The notes beneath the pieces are model-generated. The model was not told the DNA's origin. It did no database searches and saw only the letters and a program-made list of their open reading frames with translations. The translations under genes were made by a program, and so were the position numbers. From positions 8,741,070 to 8,805,069 of the forward strand of contig NC_064038.1 of assembly GCF_932526225.1 (NCBI RefSeq): 64,000 nucleotides of DNA, given 5' to 3'. The stretch is from Nematostella vectensis. Its lineage: Eukaryota; Cnidaria; Anthozoa; Actiniaria; Edwardsiidae. Below, piece after piece: positions 37,887 through 50,465 of the stretch. Positions within the stretch are counted from its first letter, which is position 1, and each line of letters starts with the position of its first letter.

Positions 37887-37929
37887 CCATGCTGACGAGT
37901 CCTAATAAGGACGAAACAGCTGTCCATGG
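37887..37929 (+). ncRNA. Hammerhead ribozyme in the inverted terminal copy
   Basis: Intact core CUGACGA, stem II GUCC/GGAC, GAAA and GUC on the plus strand. This is the only copy in this orientation. Confidence 0.85.
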
Positions 37930-38559
37930 TTGCCGAACTGCACGGGTAATAGACTGTGCTAGCGTCCCGTCCTGGCCCGACTGGTGCCAATGTGTGTATG
38001 CTAGTGTGCTTTTAAAGTTCACATTTATCTTCATAAACCCACAAAAAGTGTAGAAGTCCGCTTGTAAGCCCTAACAGGATTGGCTAGATTACCCTCATTG
38101 TTCTATTGTATTCCCGTTCTTCGTCTGTGGTGCATCAATTCAAACCAATCCAATGTGGTGAAATCTTCCGATAGCTTCTACATGGCCCTCATAAACTAAT
38201 AGCTTGTTTTGCAATCGGGAGGATTTCAACTCCTGCTTGCAGATTTTTAAACGCCACTATTTTAGATATAAAATTTAACTTTAAGATTTTGAAATAGGCG
38301 CCTTCCCAAAAGATGCTCGGCAACTTTTGAGCAACTTTTCTCTTTCCGGGAACCTTTTGTAAAAGAGAGCAACTTTGCTGCTTTTTTAGGGTTTTACGGG
38401 AATAAATTTACCTCAAATGTGCATTTCTTTCGCTTTTTTTCTGTTCTTGGTATTTTGGCGGCTCCCACGCGAAGCGCCGCGTGAGCGGAGCCCCATACCT
38501 AACAAAAAGTAGTATACAAAACAAATATGGTAACAAATATTGGTAACGAATCCATCGAC

Positions 38560-39400
38560 TCGAGTTTTCGTGACCGCGATGTCCGTCCGTCCGTCCTTTA
38601 AAGCATCGTTTGATAATCGAACTTGGCAGAAGTCATGTATGTGTCAAGGGAGGTGCAAAACTGTGGTCACGCTATGTGGGCGTCATCGATGAAGTCACCA
38701 GAAAATATGCTGACGTCATCAAAATGAAAAATATTCATATCTCGTGAAAGAAACATTGTATACAACCAAACTTGGTAGGTGTCGGTGCCATGTATGTGTC
38801 AAGGACGGTGCCAAGATATGGTCACGTGATGCGTGACGTTATCGATGACGTCACTTTAAGAAAAACTATTCCGACCTTGTCATATCTATTTTCATATTAC
38901 CAAAACGAAGCATCATATGACAACAAAACTTGTTTTGTGTCATGTATGTGTCAAGGGGGGGGGAGGTACACCACTATAGTCACGTGATTGTGACATCATC
39001 AATGACGTCACCAAATGCAAAAATATGCTGACGTCATCAAAATAAAAAGATATTTATATTTCACGAAGGAAATATCGTATGGCATGGCAACCAAACTCGG
39101 TAGGTGTCATGTAGATGTTAAGGGGACGCAACAATATGGTCACGTGTTGTGTGACGTCATCAATGACCTCACTTAAAGCAAACCTATTCCGAATTCATAT
39201 AAGAACAAAAAAAAACATCGCATTACAACAAAACTCGGTAGGTGTGATGTATGTTTCAAGTGGGGTGCAATGAGATTGTCACGTGACGTCATCGATAATG
39301 TCAATAAAGTAAAACTACCCTGACGCCATCGTATGACAATACTTGTTATGTGTCACGTAGATGTCAAGGGTGGGGGAAAGGGGGTATAACAAGTTGGTTG
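38560..39400. repeat. Diverged tandem repeat, about 180 bp, rich in TGACGTCA and CACGTG
   Basis: About five diverged units share AACTTGGTAGGTGTCATGTA, TGTCAAGGGRGGTGCAA, GGTCACGTGATG and TGACGTCATCGATGACGTCA-like words. CRE palindromes and E-boxes recur in each unit. No coding frame. It lies between the retrozyme array and BHMT. Confidence 0.75.
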
Positions 39401-39849
39401 CGTGATCTGTGAAACCGGTCATCAAAAACAGGAACATAATAATATTTGATAGTTCTTTTAATAATTTAACAATTATTAAGCGAAAATGAGCAAAGATTTG
39501 GTCGTTTGGAGCTGCGCTTTTAGGCAATGCCTAAATCTATGTATTAGCTAGTTACCTAATTTATCAATCTGTTTAATGGTCATTGGTCAACCTATGGTTT
39601 GACGAAGAGGCAGTTATGTCGGTCAGCGTTCTTCACTATATGATTATTCAAAATGGCGGAGTCCTCGAGTGACGATGAGCTTATTATAAGCGAGTCTGTC
39701 CGTGTATTGGCTATCAGTCATGTTGTAAACCAAGTTGTTTTGTTTTTACATGATGCCTCTTTTATTGCATTATAATTTAAATACATATTACATTGCATGT
39801 TACGTATTAAATGTCCAATAAAAAATGTATTTCAAAAATGTAGAGAAGA

Positions 39850-40080
39850 ACTATTACGCAGTATTCTTTCTGCAACTTTGTAAAATGTAGTAAATTTGTT
39901 GGCAACTTTTTACACTTGGAACAGTTTTAAGGTAATTCTCATTCCATTTTTTTAGCATCTTTTTTGTAACTTTTGCAAATTGGGGCGACTTTGTGGCAAC
40001 TTTTGCAATTTTTTGAGCAACTTTTGGGGATTTTTTGAGCATCTTTTTAAAAAATTCGGAGCATCTTTGGGACAGACCTC
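39850..40080. repeat. Short degenerate GCAACTTTTG repeat
   Basis: GCAACTTTT, GAGCAACTTTTGGGGA and GAGCATCTTTTT words recur about 10-30 bp apart. Similar words occur near 38318-38375. No gene seen. Confidence 0.55.
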
Positions 40081-40698
40081 CCCGACTAAGCTACTCGCCT
40101 GGGATATGATTTTTTTTTTTTTTTAATAACGTCGCGGCGTGTATTCGAGCAATTTCGCTAATAACTGACTTTGTGCAGCTCTAGCCGTGTAAGGCCAAGA
40201 AAAAATAAACAAATGTTTCCCGTCCCCGCCCGCGTCTTTATTTTTAGGGCCGCTTTATTTTTTTATTATTTTTTTTGTTAACCAAAAAGCCTATAAAACA
40301 AGAAATAACTTGTGCCTCTGATTTTGAAAACGTTACAGAGGAACTAAAATCTTTGGAACGAAATGTGTTTATTTATAACCCTTTAATATATTTCACCTTA
40401 GAATCACCTTCTATCTCTTGGGATGAGTGTAAATACGCCTCGTCATCGACATAAAGAAATAAAATAAAGCCGCCCGCCCGCTCAGTATTTTATTTTTTTT
40501 AGAAACCCGGACGAGAAACGATTTGTTTATTTTTACTAGGCCTAAAAGCTCGCGAAAACAAATCCTCCACGAGAAGACGATGTTCGCAAGATAGGCCACT
40601 CGCTGGCTCGCTGGACACTAATAAAAGAGACTCTCGATCGAGGCTTTGGAACCAGGGCGAAGCGTTGTGGAAGTTTCATTCATTCTATCCTCTATTTT

Positions 40699-40729
<31 letters not shown>

Positions 40730-41409
40730 TCTGCATGATTTGTTTTCCTACCCCCCCCCCCCTTCGTTTCTAATGCTCCACGTCCCTCATACATCAAGAC
40801 ATGGGTTACCTGTGTGGTCATATTCCGTGACCATTTCCAATGTCGTGATCCGCGACCTTAATTAAATAAACAAACATATTGCTCGACCCCAATGCACAGG
40901 CTTAATATACTAGATGGACTACTACCATTCAGCCTAGACAACCATTTAAAATTGTTTTCTAGAGTTTCATGACATGCCCGAGTGAATAGAAAAAGTCTAC
41001 AATTAATCCTAAGTGTGTTATTGACCGGCATTCTATGGTTTGAAACTTGGAGTATTTCGACCGAGTATATTTTAGGTTAGCGCCCGCCCCCGAAATTATC
41101 TTTGAAAATAACAGGTAGTCCCAGTTCATAATAATATGATGCCATTCATTTTAAATCAAAGAGACCGCGGTCACAAAAGATATGAACAACTACACACTTT
41201 ACTTGTTTATAGAATTGGTTTACTTTTTGTCATACAGGTTTGACAACAGCAATTTCAGCCAATCGTGGCCAACATTACTCGTCAGACAGGTTTTTCCCGG
41301 TGTAGAGCTCCTTCTAAAGTGGCTTTTGAGCAAAATCTTACACGTAGTTGCTGTTCAAACCTCCAGAAGGGTGTTCTCTGTTCGTTTTTTCTCGTAGAAA
41401 TCTTCCAAA

Positions 41410-44400
41410 ATGGGCCCAGTATGTGTCAATTTAAAACATGAACATTTCGTGACCTTGTATTTATGAGCACGCATCTTATTACTTGCTTTTATTTCACAGA
41501 AACGTGGTTTTCTCGAGAGGCTGGAAGCCGGAGAAACGATAATCGGCGATGGCGGTTTTGTTTTTGCGTTAGAGAAACGTGGATACGTAAAAGCCGGTCC
41601 GTGGACGCCGGAGGCTACAGTTGAAAACCCTGAAGCCGGTAAATCCCCAAAGAGTAAAGCAATCCTAAGGATCTTCAATTTTCGAGGCTCTTTCGCCTCA
41701 ACTTTCCGTTTCATGAAGTGAGTTCGATCGAGAGTGTTCGGTGTTCGCGAACGGTTTCTTAAACTATAACAAAAGTTTTGCATTTTTAAGACCTGAATCA
41801 AGTTTATGTAAGAGACTAAGTAGTTATGTAAGTCATCTCTGCCGTTTAGTTTTTTGCCGTTCTCTTATGCGTTTCTAATTCGTATTGCAATGTAGGTCGA
41901 GGGTCTTGCTTCACCTCGAGGGCGGCCTCTGAACTTGATATTGGAACGCGTTAGAACTGTCAATCACTAAAATCACTTTTGATTTCATACCGAACTAACA
42001 CATCGCCCCTTTGAAAGGTTGTCTTCCATACGGTCGCACACAATCCTAGGTTGCACATGTTATTGTTTTATAACTTTTGCAGTGATGTGTAGCATTTGAA
42101 AGCTGTCATAGGTGACTTCACACCTGAATTTAAGCATTTTCTACTGGCTTGGTAAGCCCCCCAAATAATTTTTTGTTATTCTTTTGCTCATGGAAAAATT
42201 CCTGAATTATTAAAATATACAAGTTATTAGTGTTTTCTCTTTGAAAATGTTTCTCTTGTTTTAGGGACAGACCATTAGAAATTTTATGGGCGTGGGGTGG
42301 GGTACAGGATTAACATTTACAAATAATAATCCAAAACCAAAGGACATAGGGGGGGGGGGGGGGGGGGCAAAGAAAAATAAACATGCAAGCTCACAAAAGA
42401 AAAAAATATTCTGCACAAAATTGCCCATGAAAACATTTCTGTTGCCATCAGAAGGTGAAAATGAAAATGCTTCCTTCAAAGATGCAAAGAAAAGCTGTGT
42501 GAAAAAGCTTTGTAAAGGCTGGTGTAAAAATAATAATGCCTCCCTTTTTTCTAATTAAGCATTTTCTTTCTGCATAACTAGTTCGACAACTGCACAGAGA
42601 ATTCCTTCGTGCTGGCTCAGATGTCATGCAAACATTCACCTTCTATGCTAGTGATGACAAACTTCAGAACAGAGGCAATGAAGCTAGCAAGAAATTTGGG
42701 GTAAGACGCAAGATGCTGCATACCACTATCCATGATAGAGTATTTTAACAGGGGCATTCATAGGAGTCATAGAAGTCCAAGTGAGTTTAAACTCTAAAGG
42801 ATGGCTGTTTGTATATCCCAGGATGTCTGCCTACTGTTTAAATGATGAGATTTTGATCAAATTGTCAAGATCTTATTTAAAAAGAAAAAAGAGGCAAACG
42901 TAATTAAAATTCTTTCACTGAATGAATAGTAACAGTATTGAGAAATCTAATCTCTTATGGTCTTATATATCAGTGTGCTGCTATAAATGAGGCTGCCTGT
43001 GACCTTGCACGAGAAGTTGCGGACGAGGGGGATGCTCTTGTTGCTGGGGGTGTTTGCCAGACCCCCACCTACCTTAGCGGCAAAGGCAAAGAGGCGTGCC
43101 AAGCTGAGTTCCAAAAACAAGTGGATGTGTTTATCAAGAAGGATGTGGATTTTATCATTGCAGAGGTATGTATGGTTACTCTTATATTTTTTGACCAGAC
43201 AAAACCAATGACAAGCTTCAAGACTAAAGAGTTATCATACATTGCAAGTTCTAGTTTGTTTAGCGCAAGCTTATATCATCCATTTTTAGAAAATATTGCT
43301 GTCAACTAAGGCATCAGTATCACTTTGTATTTTCTTGTTTATTTTTTTTTTTTTTTTTTTTTTTTTGTTCTTCAAAACTTTTGATATGAATTTTATTGAT
43401 TTACATTTCGCATTTTAATTTTTTTGGGTTTCTTAAAAAAAACCTTTTTTTTACCATTATGCAATACCACTCATAATTGGTTTATAATGAAGTTAGTCTG
43501 AGGAAATACGTTCTTGGTCATTATTAATTAATGCATTGTGGTTTTGGGGCCTAGGCCTGTAAGCCTCCCTTTTAATTGATCTTGTTGTTTCAAGTTATAC
43601 AGATAATTTTAGTGATTTGCAGGGTAGGGAAGGGAGGATATATATATAAAGTAGTGGGTTGGGGGGGAGGAGTAACACTGGGATAAGGTCTGTTCTTAGA
43701 CATTCTACTCTTGAGTTTTAAATATGAAAAGTGCGAGGTGATATTTTAGGGGGCTGTATATATACATGATAAAATATCAACAAGCAACATTATTTGTTAT
43801 ATTAATTATCTAGTACCTTTTTGTTTTGGTTTCCTCTGGAACTTGCATTTTCAAACTAACGAATTGAATTGATAATCACTTATAATTAATAGTATATGAG
43901 TCAAATAAAATAGGATATACAGAAGGTAGTTGGCGAAAATGGAGCAAATGCATTGCCATTATCAAGGGAAAGGGGGTTTATGGGTGGCATTACATAGTCA
44001 TTGGTTATTAGTTAGTGTATTATAAGTCTTTTGGCAGACTATTTTGACAAAGTTGGTATTGTAGAGTAAAACAATATCTACTCGATATGATTTTGCATTT
44101 TATTTGGCTCGTTTTTTAGTCACAGCCCTGTCAAAATGTTATTTATATGTTTTTACTGCTAATAAACTAATTGTTAAATGTGTGATAAGAGTGGTTTTCA
44201 AAATCCTGTGAAACAAAATTTAATTGTTAAAGTGTAATAGTTAGCCAGAACAAAAGAGAACAAAGAGATTACAGTTTATTAGTACTAAAAAAAACTAAAG
44301 TATTTCACTGGATTTTGAAAACCACTCTAGTATCATCTCTACAAACAACCAAAAGTTGGACTGTTCTAATAGCTGTCCACAGTTTTGGGATAAGTGTAAA

Positions 44401-45698
44401 CTTTTCCTGTCCTGTTGCAAAGATGGAAAAACAGTAAACTATTTATTATTATTGGGATTACTGAACTTGAAAAATCCTCCTATCCAAGGTATAGTTTGTG
44501 AGTCTGAAAATGTTGAAATTTTGTGAAACTCCAAAATTATTCAACTGAACTTTGTTATTTATTTATTTGTTTGTGTAAATATATTTACTGAAACTTGAGA
44601 TAATGATTCTTTAAAAAGTGAGTCCACTGTCCCTATTTTGGCACCAAAATAATCATTTTGACAGGGCTGCTGTCATTCTTTATTGAAATTCTACAAACTC
44701 AATAGAGCCTTACATTACTAATAGATGATTTTCTTGAAATGTTACTAAATACTAGTATTATGAGCATGTGGAGGAGGCCGTGTGGGCAGTAGAGCTGCTG
44801 AAAAAGACTGGCAAGCCTATTGCGGCCAGTTTGTGTATTGGACCAGAAGGGGATATGCATGGTGTGTCGGCTGGTGACTGTGCAGTCCGATTAGCTGAAG
44901 CAGGTACCCTCTTTATTCTAAAACAGTGACCCCTAAAAACAACAGGGGCACTATGGTAAGATGTTTCGGCTCGAACATGGGATAGGGCAGAGGGTAACTA
45001 AATATTGGGGTTTGGTCTAGGGACATGAGGATATGCTCATTGGTAGAAGGGTGCTGGGTCTGGGTGTGTCACATAGGGGGTGAGGCAATAGGAGAGCTTT
45101 ACACCTGTTCTGGTTGTGGTCTGGGCTGGGTAGTGAGGCAAGTTCTAAAATATTGCTTCAAGTGGGTGTGCTATAGGATTTGGGGGAAGGGAAATCAAGG
45201 AGAATATTTGGCTAGTGGGAAAAGCTATTTATTATGCAGGGGGTATTTATTGGTCAATTTTCAGCTATCAGCAAGATATATTGCATATAAATACAGATAT
45301 TTCATAATACTATCTGCATATTGACTTATAGTTAACTACAACCTTTGATTGTTTGCTTTGGGCTAGTTACCAAATACAATTCAATTGAGAACAGAGGTAT
45401 TTGTATACACCTATTTCAAAAAACTTTGTATGTTCTACTGTTGGTCCTATGTATTTATCAGAATAAAGGTGATGAATAAGCTCAAACAATGCCAGAACCA
45501 TAGATTGATGACTTTTAACAAATAATCATGCAAATATACTTTTTTTTCTGCATTTGGTAGAATTATAATGAGATCCTTTTGGTCATAGAGCTGCATTTTG
45601 CCGATCTCTATTTGACCCTTGCACTGACAATGTTTTGAGAAATAGGTGTATATACTGTACGATATATATTATACCTTGAAGTTGCTTCAATTTTAATC

Positions 45699-45741
<43 letters not shown>

Positions 45742-48219
45742 CTTTTTACTCTGGTATAGTATCATCGTTCAAAACGAAATTTGAGATAGCAGCATAATAA
45801 GATTAAGGGGTACGTCAAGACCTATTTGCAACTACTGTAATGTTGAATTGTATTTATTTCTTGTGGCATTTTAGAAGGAGAAGGATACAATTGTATTTTT
45901 CACTGATTTGATTTTACATGAATCAGTGCCGGGTGGGTTTTTAGTAGTTTATCAGGGAGGGGCTCTATGCATTTTCTACCATACCAAGGTAACCAGTCAT
46001 ACCATTGTTATAGTGAACTATTGTCATATGCAACCTTTAACGACTTCCAACCAAGTTGTTTTTGTCACATTTCTTTCCCAGCAGCCAGGGCCAATATAAG
46101 AGTGCTATACACCCCCCTTATTTGTGGATTCCTTTTTTAGGTGCTGATTGTATTGGTGTGAACTGCCATTATGGGCCCATCAAGTCCCTTGAGACAATGC
46201 GTCTGATGAAGGCAGGCCTAGACGCTGCTGGTTACAAGAAACACCTGATGATACAGCCTCTTGGCTATCACACACCAGATTGTGGCAAGCAGGGGTTCAT
46301 TGATCTGCCAGAGTTCCCATTTGGTATGGATACTGTATTTGTTGCATTCACAAACCTATTTTGATATATGCATCTGTGCCATGAGATGGTGTTGTGTACA
46401 CAACAGGCAGGCTCCGTGGGTTCATATAATGAATAACCCTTTTGAAGTGGGTGACAATTATGAGTTTGGAAGACTTTTAAGTTCATACATTTCACATGGT
46501 AACTGAAGTTTGGATGACCAGTTATTTGACATCAATTTCACATGGTTTGATGTGAAAAGGAGGAAAACGTCTCACAGAAGCTTCACATCATCATTTCACA
46601 TGGTAATCATGTGAAATTTTCAAATGGTCAGTTCACATCAATTTCACACACATTTCACATAGTCCCTTCCAGTAGTTTTATCGGCATTATAAGTAAAAAA
46701 CCAGGGCACCACCACAAATTGTTAGACTCGACAGTGTGGCTATGAATTCTACTTTAATGTTTCTGCTTTCTTGTAACGTCTGCAATAAATATACAATAAA
46801 AGTTGTTTCTTATTTTTGATTCCTGTTTTCATATCAAGATCTGTGAGAGACAAAGTAGCTGGAAGAGGTTTTCTTTCTGTTCTACACCAATTATATATTG
46901 GATGGGGGCTTTTAATAGTCCTTGTCATTTGTGGCTCCCTGTTACTCGTGCAGGTTCATATTTAACTTTTATCTGCACAGGGCTTGAGCCACGCATCTGT
47001 ACCAGATGGGACATGCACAAATATGCTCGCGAGGCTTATGACATGGGCATCCGCTTTATTGGGGGCTGCTGTGGCTTCGAGCCCTATCACATCAGGGCAT
47101 TGTCAGAGGAGGTACTTGTTACAGCTATTTAAAAAAACGTTGTCCAAGATCGCTCTGCCCCACCCGCCCATACCGCAAGTTAGTATGGGTAATATATATG
47201 TTGTTTCAGGCTTTGTAATTCTTCACTACCGGCACAAACTTGTTAAGCGCTGTAGAACAGCAAAACAACAGTTTATTTGATGAAGTCCTGAAAATAAAAT
47301 AAGAATTCTGAGCAACATATTACTTATACCACCTCATGGTATAGGCAAATAAGGCTGTGGGCTTTTGGACAAAGTTTTTTGAAATAGGTATATGTACTTC
47401 AATTTTCTCTTGGTCCCTTTTCATCAGTTCTGACTAATAAAGTTATGGCTTTAAGTATGTATGCAATTAGCATACACAGGGATTGGTTGAGGAAGTGTGC
47501 TGATCCACAGATCCAGAAGCTTTTGTTATCTACCTTGTGATCTTGTGTTGCAATTCCAGAGCTGTTGCAGGCCCGCGTATGATTGGGGTTGTAATACAGA
47601 AATATTTAGAAAATATTATGGGGTGGACAAAGCCCCTGATCTGGTCATTTCCCTTCCCCCCCCCCCCCCCTGCAACCCTTACGGCCCTGAAGCCATTAGT
47701 TGTTCTTTGGTGTTATTGAGACTACTAGATCCATCTATGTGAAAGAGGTTACACGACTTTTTTTACTTTATTTCAGTTGGCCAAGGAGAGAGGCAAGTTC
47801 CCCAAAGGCAGTGAGAAGCATGGCTTGTGGGGTGATGGACTAAGGCAACATACAAAGCCGTGGGTCCGCTCAAGGTTAGTCTGTTGTTGTAACCAAGGCC
47901 AGTGCAATAAGCCGAAATATTTTCAGAGAAAAAGTTCTAATCAAGTGTCAGATTTAGATGGGGAGTAGTTGCTTTGAAGGCATTTTGTATGTAGATCTTT
48001 TCTTGACATTCTTTCATCCTGGTTTACTTTGCTCGTTCCAGGGCCCGTCGTGACTACTGGGAAAAACTCAACCCGTCAAGTGGCCGCCCATTCTCGGCCT
48101 CGTGCTCAAAACCGGACAACTGGGGCATAACTGCCGGACACGACTACCTCAAGCAGCATGCAGAGGATACCTCAGATAAAGAATTAAAGGAGATCATGGA
48201 GGTTGCACAGAGCCGCTAG
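41410..48219 (+). CDS. BHMT: Betaine-homocysteine S-methyltransferase (9 exons, 398 aa)
   Basis: Cytosolic zinc enzyme that transfers a methyl group from betaine to homocysteine, giving dimethylglycine and methionine. Exons: 41410-41418, 41500-41638, 42582-42700, 42974-43165, 44756-44903, 46141-46323, 46981-47111, 47777-47874, 48042-48219. They sum to 1197 nt in frame; the first coding exon has only three codons (MGP). Family signatures include [20 protein letters not shown] near the N-terminus, [67 protein letters not shown] and [15 protein letters not shown]. The three zinc cysteines known from human BHMT (217, 299, 300) correspond to Cys211, Cys293 and Cys294. Length is close to the 406 aa of the human enzyme. 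A C-terminal oligomerisation segment is present ([11 protein letters not shown], then a YW motif). The protein should be active. Confidence 0.97.
44123..44669. mobile_element. Non-autonomous DNA element, 16-bp perfect TIRs, BHMT intron
   Basis: CAGCCCTGTCAAAATG at 44123-44138 is the exact reverse complement of 44654-44669. A second inverted pair, AGTGGTTTTCAAAATCC near 44190 and GGATTTTGAAAACCACT near 44311, is nested inside. No protein is encoded. No clear target duplication was found. Confidence 0.75.
45702..45741. repeat. (TTA)n microsatellite
   Basis: About 13 TTA/ATT triplets in the intron before the BHMT exon at 46141. Confidence 0.95.
46488..46665. repeat. Cluster of TTCACATG / CATGTGAA words
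   Basis: TTCACATGGT, CATCAATTTCACA, TGATGTGAA and CATGTGAAATT recur on both strands within 180 bp, able to form several small hairpins. It lies in the BHMT intron between 46323 and 46981. Confidence 0.6.
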
Positions 48220-48470
48220 GCGAAGCTGCTAACAACAGGCAGGACCTGGTGAACGCCGAGTGATCACTTTGTAAACCCCATTTGTATAGCGCAGGAAATA
48301 TGTACTATATGCTTTGGCTGCCATATTTGCAGAGCTATTTTAAACGTTGATTGCCATTGATTGGATAGTTGACTATTTTATGTTTTAAAGTTTGTTTTAA
48401 ATGTACGATAGTGGTGTGAATAGATTACTCGCAATAAGATAGTAGTATGAATGTAGAGATATTTCATACA

Positions 48471-48491
48471 AAATAAACTAGCAATAAACTC
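48471..48491 (+). terminator. BHMT polyadenylation signals
   Basis: AAATAAA at about 48471 and AATAAA at about 48484 lie about 250 bp after the BHMT stop codon, a usual position for a 3' UTR end. Confidence 0.6.
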
Positions 48492-48694
48492 TTGTGCATT
48501 AAATTTGACATGGTCTTTTATTAGATCTGACACAGATTAATAAAGGTCATTATTCAATTCTCCCTTTAAACTTTCGTCCAGGTTCAAATTTGTATCGGGG
48601 TGGCTTAGATCTTCAATAAGCATGCCATTCTTGGTCTCTTATGGTCACGCACGCCTTCCACACTAGCTTGTGGGGAAGGCGTGTGTGACACTAA

Positions 48695-49048
48695 GACCCT
48701 GTCCCTACGTTTTCGTTTGATAACGCATCCTTTTTGTTCCGTTTTCGAAAATAAAAGATCCGCGTCTACACGAACTGTTTTCATTTTGATACGGCCCGTC
48801 CCCACGAAAACGCAAAAACAGTACGAAAACGATAAGTTCTACGGCACATACGTACTCGCGTGCCAAGTGGACTGGACCTGAGTTATCACGCCATCGTTTT
48901 CGAAAGGTTCTGTTTTCGTCCGTCCCCACGGCACCGATAGGGTATCTTTTTTAAATCGTTCCGTTTTCGGTCGTCGTTAACGTGTGGACGATACCCGTAT
49001 CCGTAACAAAAAGGTTGCGTTACCAAACGGATACGTGGGGACGGGGTC
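48695..49048. mobile_element. MITE, 354 bp, GACCCTGTCCCTACGTTTTC-type ends and TAA duplication
   Basis: The left end GACCCTGTCCCTACGT and right end ACGTGGGGACGGGGTC are imperfect inverted repeats. TAA flanks both sides (48692-48694 and 49049-49051). The interior repeats CGTTTTCG words in both orientations. A TAA target duplication is typical of PIF/Harbinger-type elements. A small hairpin (about 48642-48690) lies just upstream. Confidence 0.7.
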
Positions 49049-49051
49049 TAA

Positions 49052-50465
49052 AAGCGACTGCTATAAGCATACTAGTCTGATGATACTTTCGACCTATAAC
49101 ACCATCCTGTCTCCTGGGGGGGGGGGGGTCCCATAGATTAGGAATTTTTGTTTACCAGGCCTGGAAAGTCATGCAATTTCCAAAGAAGTAAAAAAAGTTT
49201 GAGCCGAATTGTATGTTTGAGGTTACAGTGGTTTTCATTAACCCGTAAAACAAGGTGTGATAGTAAAAGAGAAAATATAATAAAGTATAATACACTAAAG
49301 TGTAGTTCACGATGTGTACATGTAACGCTTGACACATTCATCCGCCCGCTGCTTATGGGGTGGCAAGCAGAGAGATAATAGAGTTGTCCGATTTAGCGGA
49401 AGTTTCTATTGTTCTAGAAGTAGTAGTTCCGCTATTGTTCCCTTTTCAATGGCCATTGTCTGAGCCAACTCTTTACTTTTCCCAGAGGGATGGAGATTCT
49501 TGCCCAAAAATTAAAAACAAGGTCGCGCGGAATGGTGGTGTGTGAGCGAGTGGTACATCGGAGAGATTCTCGTCGTTTTGTGATTCCGAAATCGCGAACT
49601 CTCATTTTTAAGTTTGGATCGCTTGAAACATAGGCCCAAACACCGAGAATTCGAGAAACGAGATGCGAACTGGGCGAGAACATTTTTATGGACCATTCGT
49701 CTTTTTTTGCAACTCGACTGTACTCGATACTTGGGTCTCTGGAAAACATTGCGGCCACTGATCGGTAGATTACGAGTACCCTTTTGTTTGCCTTTTATGG
49801 GGCTCAGGAACCCAAAGAATGTTCGGTTTTTCCGCGCGATAAAACATGCGTCTGACCAGGTTCGACAAAAATTCTATGAAAATAGTTTTTTTCGTAGATG
49901 AGTATTTTTCTTGTTTATAATCAATAAAACATATAACGGTTTCTCGAAAAAATAAGTTTATAAGTTTCTTCCTTTTGCGCCCCCCTGTATCGAAACCCAA
50001 AAAATTTGGATTATTTGCTTCTTTCTAGTCTTACCACGCATAAACTATCCCGCTTAGAGGCTAGTCAAAGGAGTAGCAGCCCCTGGTTCCCACGGTATAT
50101 CGCTGGAGTCCTTGCTTGAAGTCAAGGCCGCATGCAAACGAGTGTTCTATTCAAATAATCGTTGCGCGTCTTTTCGCGCGCGGAACTTCCACTAAATCGA
50201 AAAACTCTACTGGAAGACAAAGAAGTACCTAATGACGCGCGCGATTGTATGCTGTATTTGTGATAAGGAGAACCAGCGCATCTAGAAAACCCGCGCATAA
50301 GCTTTTTTTATATAAAAGTATAATCACGTGTTCATGAAAAATATGATTAAGACAAAACTAATACTTGAAGACAATTGTTAGATTTTTCCGATGAGTTGTT
50401 AGTTGCTTAGTAATTTCGTTAATTATGCGCGTGCTGGCAATTCTGGTGAAAGGCCATTATCCCCA
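49052..50465. other. Intergenic region upstream of the GT31-like gene
   Basis: No gene recognised. Short open frames on both strands have no family similarity. It should contain the promoter and 5' UTR of the following gene. A poly-G run lies at about 49118. Confidence 0.5.

Larger units (their letters stand above)
36588..38026 (-). mobile_element. Retrozyme-like array: 354-bp hammerhead repeats with inverted terminal copy
   Basis: Three full head-to-tail 354-bp units and a partial fourth (from about 36588, 36942, 37296 and 37650) are followed by an inverted partial unit (about 37790-38026). Each unit carries a hammerhead ribozyme, on the minus strand in the direct units and the plus strand in the inverted one. 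The whole insertion is bounded by the direct repeat ATCTTCATAAA at 36577-36587 and 38027-38037. Units are nearly identical, which suggests recent insertion. The 69-codon frame repeated in each unit is an artefact. The organisation matches known animal retrozymes and Penelope-type insertions, mobile RNAs copied from circular ribozyme monomers. Confidence 0.88.
35146..41409. other. Divergent intergenic region between the receptor and BHMT
   Basis: Should hold both promoters, but I see no clear TATA or initiator element. It contains a CAGGGGTGGCGCGAAAGGGT motif repeated three times at about 35826-36080, a hairpin at about 35899-35942, the retrozyme array, a CRE-rich repeat, and poly-T/poly-G runs near 40684-40730. 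No additional gene is recognised. Confidence 0.6.

Noticed and set aside
36621-37990. A 69-codon frame repeated four times, possibly a small multicopy gene
   Set aside because: It is the opposite strand of the hammerhead retrozyme unit. Conservation is explained by recent tandem copying and there is no coding signature.
45583-45765. Asn-rich frame
   Set aside because: Translation of the (TTA)n microsatellite.
50403-50465. Extended N-terminus of the GT31-like protein from 50403
   Set aside because: The frame begins with TTG rather than ATG. The first in-frame ATG is 50466.
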